Below are positions 1-4,532 of a stretch of DNA of 6,496 nucleotides, in pieces. The notes beneath the pieces were generated by a model. The model searched no databases. It saw only the letters and a list, made by a program, of their open reading frames with translations, and was not told where the DNA came from. Both the position numbers and the translations under genes were made by a program. Location of the stretch: assembly GCA_949076555.1 (NCBI GenBank), contig CARUOB010000091.1:1-6496 (forward strand). The letters are read 5' to 3'. The first letter of the stretch is position 1, and the number at the start of each line of letters is the position of its first letter. The DNA comes from an uncultured Lachnospiraceae bacterium. Its GTDB lineage: Bacteria > Bacillota > Clostridia > Lachnospirales > Lachnospiraceae.

Positions 1-483
1 CACTACACGTGGTCGAAGCTGCGGCACTCCAAAATCAGAAGCGCTTAAAAGTTTTATCTGTACATTATACCCCAGCTTTTCGATAGATTCTATAATCTGT
101 CCGCGATACTCATCAAAACTTGTATCCAAAAATCCTCTTACATTTTCCAGCATAACTGCTCTGGGACGAATTTCCCCAATTAATCGAATCGCTTCCGGAA
201 ACAAATCCCGTTCATCATCCTTCCCCAGTTGCTTTCCCGCCACAGAGAAAGGAGGACACGGCACTCCGCCTGCAAGCAGATCCACCCCATAATAAGGCTT
301 TCCATCAAAATTGCGGACATCCGCACATACCACATTCCATTCAGGGCAATTCTGTTTTAAAATTTGACAGTACTCTTCCTCATATTCAACAAGTGCCACA
401 TGAGCAAAGCCAGCTTTTGCCAAACCAAGTGCCTGTCCCCCTGCTCCTGCACATATTTCCACACATGTTAATAATCTTTGCAA
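1..483 (-). CDS. DNA (cytosine-5-)-methyltransferase, N-terminal part (cut by window edge)
   Basis: Translating the minus strand from 483 gives 161 open codons to the window edge with clear C5-cytosine methyltransferase motifs. Motif I, the AdoMet-binding loop, is at residues 8-20 (VEICAGAGGQALG). Motif IV, GGVPCPPFS, is at 72-80 with catalytic Cys76. Motif VI is ENV at 113-115, and the motif VIII region is QLRPR at 155-159. The family transfers a methyl group from S-adenosylmethionine to C5 of cytosine in a specific DNA sequence. The target-recognition domain and C-terminus lie outside the window, so specificity cannot be inferred. I chose the TTG at 483-481 because family members usually begin just before motif I and AGGAG (496-492) sits 8 nt upstream. 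An in-frame ATG at 591-589 would add 36 Arg/Lys-rich residues encoded by a hairpin element, which is unlikely. No restriction endonuclease is visible here; an orphan enzyme, a phage-type enzyme or half of a restriction-modification system are all possible. Confidence 0.93.
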   Translation of the reverse strand, partial: MQRLLTCVEICAGAGGQALGLAKAGFAHVALVEYEEEYCQILKQNCPEWNVVCADVRNFDGKPYYGVDLLAGGVPCPPFSVAGKQLGKDDERDLFPEAIRLIGEIRPRAVMLENVRGFLDTSFDEYRGQIIESIEKLGYNVQIKLLSASDFGVPQLRPRVV

Positions 484-491
484 ACCGCCCT

Positions 492-496
492 CTCCT
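492..496 (-). promoter_or_regulatory. Shine-Dalgarno that decides the TTG start of the methyltransferase
   Basis: The minus strand reads AGGAG here, 8 nt before the TTG at 483-481. This supports the rare TTG start over the upstream in-frame ATG at 591-589. It lies just past the hairpin cluster at 525-630. Confidence 0.6.
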
Positions 497-524
497 CTAC
501 TCCGCCGTGCTGATTCGCAAAACC

Positions 525-630
525 GCCGCTTCGCGGCTTTCTTTTGCTCATCTCGGGCTTTCGCCCTATAGATTACCGTCAGTGAAGCCATACGAAAGCA
601 AGCTTTCTTCTGGCTTCGCTGACGGTAATC
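525..630 (-). repeat. Hairpin cluster: 60-bp palindrome plus two short hairpins
   Basis: Three inverted repeats lie in the 162-bp gap between the SleB-type gene and the methyltransferase. The largest has 20-bp arms at 571-590 and 611-630 with one T/G mismatch (583/618). An inner perfect 6-bp stem (594-599 with 602-607) is centred on the same point, so about 27 of 30 positions pair. Next on the minus strand comes GGGC-GAAA-GCCC (566-555), a stem closed by a GNRA-type tetraloop. Then comes GCCGC-GAA-GCGGC (537-525). No T-run follows the large palindrome on either strand, so it is not a standard terminator. The smallest hairpin has TTTCTTTT after it on the plus strand and could act weakly in that direction. 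The arrangement suggests a dispersed palindromic repeat or a structured RNA; I cannot name a family. Confidence 0.7.
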
Positions 631-645
631 CGCACGGCTCAATGC

Positions 646-1845
646 TTAATAGAAAATATGTCCCCCGATTCTGTAGCGGGGTTCGATTCCGTCTACGGGT
701 GTTCGGAAATAGACACAGTTACTCACATTGGTGGTGCCGCCCATGACTTCATCGGCTGCCTGATAACAGCTTCCGGTGGCTCTGCCCTCCGCGAGCGCGA
801 GCGCAAGGCGTCCGCTGGCCACAGGAGAAAACTGTCCCGACTGGTAAATGACTCCGGTTACCGTATCGGGGTATACGGAGCTTAGTACACGGTTGATTAC
901 CACGGAGCCGACAGCCACCTGTCCGCTGTAGGACTCGCCGCCCGCCTCACAGTAAATCAGATTCGCCAGAAGGTATCTGTCCCCCTCTGCGAAGCTCACT
1001 TCGGAAATATCACGCCAGCTCGACTGGGACGCAAGCTCGGCCATGCGGATTTCCTCGGCCAGCTTGGCGCGGAGCGCGGAAAGATTTTCTTCCTGCTCTT
1101 TAAGCCGCTGCTCATAGGCAAGCGCCTCCGCCTCCGCTTGGGAAATCTGATTCTCCGTAGCATTCAGATTGCTCGACGTCTGGCTCACAAGCCCGGAAAC
1201 ACGTCCCTGCTCCGCCACTACCTGCACCTTATATTCCGCCAGCTCCTCCCGGTTCTCCTCCTGCTCCTTTTTGGCAAGTTCCAGTTCCGCCTGTTTCTGC
1301 TCCATGGCCGCCTGCGCAGCTTTATACTCGTCCAGCACCTTTCCCTGATAAGCGGAAAGCTGCTCAATATATTCATTTTTATTCAGAAAATCAGACAGAC
1401 TTCCCGAAGAAAAAAACAGCTCCATGTAAAGATTGCTGCTGCGCTCATAAGTAAACTGGATCTGCTTTTTCATGGTGGCGTACTGCGCTTCCTTTAAGGC
1501 AATCGCCTCCGCCAGCTCCTCCTCCACCTGCGCAATCTGCTCTTCCAGATCGGCAATCTCTTTTTCCTTGTCGGCAATCTGTTCCTCCAGATCATTCAGA
1601 TTGTTGCTCACCTGCGTAAGCTCCGTGTTCAGTGTAGAGAGCGCGCCCTGCAGGGAACTGTGCTGCTCGTTGAGTCCCTCCAGTTTTTCTTCCGTCTCAT
1701 CCAGTTTGCCTTCCGTCTCTTCCCGCTGCTGCTCCGCTTCCTCGATCTGCTTTCTGGTCTCCTCCGTAGCCTGCACGGAGAGCGGCATTATGCCACAAAG
1801 CAGAACAAGCGCCAGGCAGGCAGCCGCTCTTCGTTTCCTTTCCAT
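646..1845 (-). CDS. Secreted cell-wall hydrolase: PcsB-like coiled coil plus SleB-type catalytic domain
   Basis: The product is 399 aa. A signal peptide occupies residues 1-26 (basic MERKRR, hydrophobic core, likely cleavage after VQA). Residues 27-275 are long Glu/Gln/Ala/Lys-rich coiled coil, broken near 125-165 by a segment (YERSSNLYMELFFSSGSLSDFL) typical of PcsB/CwlO-type scaffolds. Residues 287-399 form a complete SleB/CwlJ (Hydrolase_2) domain: LIYCEAGGES at 297-306 with probable catalytic Glu300, GQVAVGSVVINRV at 308-320, and the characteristic ending IGGHIFY. SleB-family enzymes cleave peptidoglycan glycan strands, classically spore cortex during germination. The PcsB-like coiled coil instead suggests regulated activity outside the membrane during growth or division, perhaps through FtsEX; this is inference. 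The start at 1845 has GGAGG 5 nt upstream and begins the signal peptide. A longer frame to 1935 only translates the hairpin leader. The stop is TAA at 648-646. Confidence 0.9.
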   Translation of the reverse strand: MERKRRAAACLALVLLCGIMPLSVQATEETRKQIEEAEQQREETEGKLDETEEKLEGLNEQHSSLQGALSTLNTELTQVSNNLNDLEEQIADKEKEIADLEEQIAQVEEELAEAIALKEAQYATMKKQIQFTYERSSNLYMELFFSSGSLSDFLNKNEYIEQLSAYQGKVLDEYKAAQAAMEQKQAELELAKKEQEENREELAEYKVQVVAEQGRVSGLVSQTSSNLNATENQISQAEAEALAYEQRLKEQEENLSALRAKLAEEIRMAELASQSSWRDISEVSFAEGDRYLLANLIYCEAGGESYSGQVAVGSVVINRVLSSVYPDTVTGVIYQSGQFSPVASGRLALALAEGRATGSCYQAADEVMGGTTNVSNCVYFRTPVDGIEPRYRIGGHIFY

Positions 1846-1850
1846 ATTTT

Positions 1851-1855
1851 CCTCC
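1851..1855 (-). promoter_or_regulatory. Shine-Dalgarno of the SleB-type gene
   Basis: GGAGG on the minus strand lies 5 nt before the ATG at 1845-1843. Two nucleotides upstream of it begins the 8-base segment (1865-1858) that can pair with the loop of a hairpin in the leader, so access to this site could depend on RNA folding. Confidence 0.8.
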
Positions 1856-1857
1856 AT

Positions 1858-1978
1858 GCCGGAGCTTTTTGCGAAGGCACGCGCCGAGAATCTTAAATTC
1901 TCGGCTGCGATTCCGAGTTTGTGGCTCCGGCGCAAACTCGAGATTGAAAAATCAGCACATCAGTGTGATTTTTCAATC
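1858..1978 (-). promoter_or_regulatory. Structured leader of the SleB-type gene: three hairpins and a possible pseudoknot
   Basis: On the minus strand, hairpin A has perfect 13-bp arms (1978-1966 with 1954-1942), with CAC/GTG able to extend it inside the loop. Hairpin B has 8-bp arms CGAGTTTG/CAAACTCG (1940-1933 with 1921-1914) around an 11-nt loop. Hairpin C has 9-bp arms GCCGAGAAT/ATTCTCGGC (1905-1897 with 1891-1883) and a 5-nt loop. The loop of B contains GCCGGAGC (1931-1924), the exact complement of GCTCCGGC (1865-1858), which ends 2 nt before the GGAGG ribosome site. This would form a pseudoknot with hairpin C lying between the two partner strands. I do not recognise the consensus of a known riboswitch. 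It may be a cis-regulatory RNA or a mobile palindromic repeat. The pairings are seen directly; the function is inferred. Confidence 0.6.
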
Positions 1979-1990
1979 GTTTCTCCTAAC

Positions 1991-2422
1991 CTAACAGTTC
2001 TCGATCAAATCCACTCTTCTCTGATGCCTCTCCCCGTGAGAAAAAGGCGTGTCCAAAAAAATATCCACGATATCAAGCGCAACCGCTTCTCCGACAATCG
2101 CCGCACCTATAGCAAGCACATTCGCGTCGTTATGCTCTCTCGTCAGTCTCGCGGAAACCGGATCACCGCAAAGTGCACAGCGGATTCCCTTTACCTTGTT
2201 TGCTGTCATGGATATTCCGATGCCCGTAGTACAGATCACAATACCCCTGTCGCACTCTCCGGAAGCCACCGCCTTCGCCACCGCCGCGCCGAAAATCGGA
2301 TAATCACAGGAGCTTTTGTCCGGACAGCCAAAGTCCTTATACTCCAGTCCCCGCTCCTTCAAATGCGCCATTACCTTCTGCCTTAAATCATATCCGCCGT
2401 GGTCACTTCCTATTGCTATCAT
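1991..2422 (-). CDS. rpiB: Ribose-5-phosphate isomerase B
   Basis: The product is 143 aa, about the usual RpiB/LacAB-family length, and covers the fold from end to end. It interconverts ribose-5-phosphate and ribulose-5-phosphate in the cytoplasmic non-oxidative pentose phosphate pathway. Visible motifs are IGSDHGG at residues 4-10 (Asp7 and His8 at the active site), DYP at 40-42, CTTGIGISMTANK at 64-76 with the expected catalytic Cys64, the HNDANVL segment at 97-103, and a C-terminal RHQRRVDLI segment that binds phosphate in relatives. Most relatives have CGTG where this has CTTG, a small departure. The start at 2422 begins directly with the first beta strand and has GGCGGG upstream; 24 extra in-frame codons to 2494 look non-coding. 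It lies 100 bp after sua5, a pairing known in Firmicutes. A sugar-phosphate isomerase of LacB or allose type is possible but less likely. The stop is TAG. Confidence 0.92.
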   Translation of the reverse strand: MIAIGSDHGGYDLRQKVMAHLKERGLEYKDFGCPDKSSCDYPIFGAAVAKAVASGECDRGIVICTTGIGISMTANKVKGIRCALCGDPVSARLTREHNDANVLAIGAAIVGEAVALDIVDIFLDTPFSHGERHQRRVDLIENC

Positions 2423-2500
2423 ATTTTCCCGCCTTTCCGAAGCGCGCAAAACGCCGCTTCCTGTATTTATTTGCGAACGCCGTCTATTTGGCATTCTTCT

Positions 2501-2528
2501 GTGTGAGACGCAAAACTTCTTCTCACAC
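2501..2528 (-). repeat. Inverted repeat overlapping the sua5 stop codon
   Basis: Perfect 8-bp arms GTGTGAGA (2501-2508) and TCTCACAC (2521-2528) surround a 12-nt loop. One arm contains the TGA stop of sua5 (2525-2523). No T-run follows on the minus strand, so it is a poor candidate for an intrinsic terminator. It could stabilise the 3' end or separate expression of sua5 and rpiB. The rest of the gap to rpiB shows nothing else distinctive. Confidence 0.5.
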
Positions 2529-3572
2529 GTTGATCACTCTATGTCCCGCCGCTTTCAGGAGCCGGTTCATCACCGCTTGAGAGACGCCCTCCCCGTCGAA
2601 ACTCTCCGCGTAAATTGCTTCCACGCCCTCGTCGTCAAACTCCCGCAGAATGCGGTACAGCCCTTTCGCCGCCGCGGCTGCGTCCGTTCTTTTCCCGACG
2701 CTTCGCGGCACATCCGCCTTATATTTATCCAGCGTTTCATCGGTAGCAATCACGCCCGTCTTTTTCTTGTTTTTGCACATTTGGGCAAGTTCTTTGCCGA
2801 TATAGTCCGTCACCGCCTCCGTCTGCCCTCTCACAATTACCAGTTCTCCCTTCGGCGCGTAATGCCGGTACTTCATGCCCGGCGCTTTCGGTGCTTGTCC
2901 ACTGTCGGCAGAAAAAAGCGTTTCGTCCTCCTCCACACGCCCAAGTTTCTGCCGGAGCATTTCCCCGGTAATAAACCCGGGGCGCAGAATGGCGGGCGGT
3001 TTAGCCGTCAGATCCACAATCGTGGATTCCAGTCCCAGCGTAGCGTCGCCGCCGTCCAATATCATTTCTATCCTTCCGTCCAAGTCCTGTGCCACATAGG
3101 AGGCACGGGTAGGGCTCGGCCTGCCGGAGCGGTTGGCGCTGGGCGCGGCCACATATCCGCCAGCCGCCCTGATAAACGCCAAAGCCACGGCGTCCGACGG
3201 CATCCGCACCGCCACCGTTTCAAGCCCGCCAGTCGTCTCCTTCGGCACCAGATCCGATTTCTCTAAAATCATGGTGAGCGGCCCCGGCCAGAAAGCCTCC
3301 GCCAACATTTTGGCCGATTCCGGCACACGCTTTACGATGGCCGCCAAAGCCTCCATATCCGCAATATGCACAATCAGCGGATTGTCGGAAGGTCTTCCTT
3401 TCGCTTCGTAAATTTTTCGGGAAGAGGCCGGATTCAGCGCGTCTCCTCCCAGACCGTAAACCGTCTCTGTGGGGAACGCCACCAGACCGCCCGCCTTGAC
3501 GATCTCACCTGCCTCCCGTATCACCGCTTCCTCACTTTGCTGTTCTTCTATCCGGATTACCTTTGTATCCAC
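2523..3572 (-). CDS. sua5 (ywlC): L-threonylcarbamoyladenylate synthase, Sua5/YwlC type
   Basis: The product is 349 aa, the normal length for a two-domain Sua5. It makes threonylcarbamoyl-AMP from threonine, bicarbonate and ATP, the first step of t6A37 synthesis on ANN-decoding tRNAs, in the cytoplasm. The YrdC domain (about residues 10-205) shows FPTETVYGLGGDA at 33-45, the nucleotide-binding KGRPSDNPL at 58-66, WPGPLT at 95-100, PSANRSGRPSPT at 144-155 and GLESTIVD at 180-187. A linker with APGMKYRHYAP at 230-240 leads to the C-terminal Sua5 domain (about 240-349), which distinguishes it from single-domain TsaC. The start is GTG at 3572-3570, with AGAAGG 8 nt upstream. An in-frame TGA lies 10 codons upstream with no ATG after it. 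The ATG overlapping this GTG is out of frame. It follows cwlD by 81 bp. Confidence 0.95.
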   Translation of the reverse strand: MDTKVIRIEEQQSEEAVIREAGEIVKAGGLVAFPTETVYGLGGDALNPASSRKIYEAKGRPSDNPLIVHIADMEALAAIVKRVPESAKMLAEAFWPGPLTMILEKSDLVPKETTGGLETVAVRMPSDAVALAFIRAAGGYVAAPSANRSGRPSPTRASYVAQDLDGRIEMILDGGDATLGLESTIVDLTAKPPAILRPGFITGEMLRQKLGRVEEDETLFSADSGQAPKAPGMKYRHYAPKGELVIVRGQTEAVTDYIGKELAQMCKNKKKTGVIATDETLDKYKADVPRSVGKRTDAAAAAKGLYRILREFDDEGVEAIYAESFDGEGVSQAVMNRLLKAAGHRVINV

Positions 3573-3580
3573 ATCCGTAT

Positions 3581-3586
3581 CCTTCT
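3581..3586 (-). promoter_or_regulatory. Shine-Dalgarno for the GTG start of sua5
   Basis: AGAAGG on the minus strand lies 8 nt before GTG 3572-3570. It fixes the start, because no in-frame ATG is available between the upstream stop and the conserved domain. Confidence 0.6.
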
Positions 3587-3653
3587 CACTCTGTATCCGT
3601 CATATGCCTGTGCCTGGCCCCAAGCCTGCACCACAACCTCTTCCGGATCATAT

Positions 3654-4382
3654 TTATTCCACCGCGTTCAGATGGTTCAGAATCGCCAGATGGATCGCCC
3701 ATGCCGCTTTCTCCTGATAGACCTCCGAGGAAAGTTTCTGTGCCTCCTCGTAATTGGAAAGAAATCCACACTCCACGATAACAATAGGTGACGATGTCTT
3801 TTTCAACAGATAATAGCTGCTGTTCGCCTTCGCCTGTCTGGCATTGTCCGGATCGATCTGCTCAGTCAATACCTGCTGCATACGCTCCGCAATCACTTTG
3901 CTCTCCTCGCTGCCTTCATAATAAAAGACCTGCGCGCCGTGCACATACTCCTCATGGTAACTGTTCTGGTGGATACTCACCGTCAATGCCGGTTTCTTCT
4001 CCTCAATCAGCGCCACGCGGTTTTTCATGTCCTGCACTTTTTTATTGGAAACATTCTCGTCATAAAGCCCGGCGTCGTCTTCCCTTGTGAGTACCACGTC
4101 CACATCCGCCGCCGCGAGAAAGAGCGCCAGTTTTTTCGCAATCTTTAAGTTAATGTCTTTTTCCAGACTGCCGTCCACGCCCACCTTGCCGGGATCTGCT
4201 CCTCCATGTCCTGCGTCGATAACCACGCACGGTTTTTCCTTCCCCGCTTTATCCGGCAAAACCCGGTTCGAGGACACCATACGCGCCCCGCCCCGCAGGG
4301 CAAATCCAAAGGCTGCCGCCAGCAGCAGAAGCAGTCCGATTTTGACAAGCCCGTCATATTTTTCCGATCCTTTTTTCTCCAT
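3654..4382 (-). CDS. cwlD: N-acetylmuramoyl-L-alanine amidase, CwlD-like (Amidase_3)
   Basis: The product is 242 aa, close to the size of Bacillus CwlD (237 aa). A short basic N-terminus is followed by one hydrophobic segment at residues 13-29, acting as an uncleaved anchor or signal, so the enzyme works outside the membrane. The Amidase_3 domain fills about 51-240. DAGHGG carries Zn ligand His59, GSLEKDINL carries Glu74, and SIHQNS carries His138. VECGFLSN carries catalytic Glu204. The family hydrolyses the amide bond between MurNAc and L-alanine. CwlD itself removes stem peptides so that PdaA can form muramic delta-lactam in spore cortex. Assignment to CwlD rather than a vegetative amidase rests on length, the single anchor and the absence of wall-binding repeats. 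The start at 4382 has a modest GGGTGA upstream. The stop is TAA at 3656-3654. Confidence 0.88.
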   Translation of the reverse strand: MEKKGSEKYDGLVKIGLLLLLAAAFGFALRGGARMVSSNRVLPDKAGKEKPCVVIDAGHGGADPGKVGVDGSLEKDINLKIAKKLALFLAAADVDVVLTREDDAGLYDENVSNKKVQDMKNRVALIEEKKPALTVSIHQNSYHEEYVHGAQVFYYEGSEESKVIAERMQQVLTEQIDPDNARQAKANSSYYLLKKTSSPIVIVECGFLSNYEEAQKLSSEVYQEKAAWAIHLAILNHLNAVE

Positions 4383-4394
4383 TTTTCACCCAGT

Positions 4395-4438
4395 CCAAAA
4401 TCCGCCTTCGCCCGCCGTTTGGCAATCTGCGGATTTGG
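4395..4438. repeat. Inverted repeat in the GH18-cwlD gap
   Basis: CCAAAATCCGC (4395-4405) and GCGGATTTGG (4429-4438) are inverted copies of about 10 bp, differing by one extra A. They enclose 23 nt and lie just upstream of the cwlD start. Read as RNA from the minus strand, the stem would end about a dozen nt before the ATG and could influence cwlD translation. The rest of the 150-bp gap (4383-4532) holds no gene I can support. Confidence 0.4.
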
Positions 4439-4482
4439 CTCTGCCCATATGCATCTTAGTGCATGTATATGAAGAAAATGGC

Positions 4483-4500
4483 CGGAAGATAACCCTTCCG
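4483..4500 (-). terminator. Weak stem-loop downstream of the GH18 gene, possible leaky terminator
   Basis: On the minus strand CGGAAG, a 6-nt loop GGTTAT, and CTTCCG form a 6-bp stem about 33 nt after the GH18 stop. A pyrimidine-rich stretch (GCCATTTTCTTC) follows. The stem is short and the T-tract is interrupted, so it could at most reduce read-through into cwlD. Confidence 0.3.
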
Positions 4501-4532
4501 TACAGGATTTTCACCACGCTGTCACATTGCGG

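Noticed and set aside
571..630. The large palindrome as an intrinsic terminator of the SleB-type gene
   Set aside because: No T-run follows it on the minus strand and the stem is much longer than usual, so a standard Rho-independent terminator is not supported.
393..746. Plus-strand open frame of 117 codons across the methyltransferase start and the palindrome
   Set aside because: It overlaps a catalytic domain on the other strand and a hairpin repeat, with no recognisable protein features.
1846..1935. N-terminal extension of the SleB-type protein by 30 residues
   Set aside because: It translates the hairpin leader and would put residues ahead of a normal signal peptide. The strong GGAGG supports the start at 1845.
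1472..2386. Long plus-strand open frame (304 codons) rich in Ser and Cys
   Set aside because: It is antisense to the coiled-coil gene, the hairpin leader and rpiB. Its Ser/Cys-rich repeats mirror the Glu/Gln-rich coiled-coil codons, and it crosses gene borders without any recognisable domain.
2316..3266. Plus-strand open frame of 316 codons opposite sua5
   Set aside because: It is antisense to a clearly conserved sua5 gene, is Arg/His-rich with no domain, and has no supporting ribosome site. It is explained by the GC-rich codon use of the real gene.
4460..4500. A sigma-A promoter for cwlD (TATACA with TTATCT 17 nt upstream, minus strand)
   Set aside because: Only 4 of 6 and 3 of 6 matches, overlapping the weak stem-loop; not above background for such a search.
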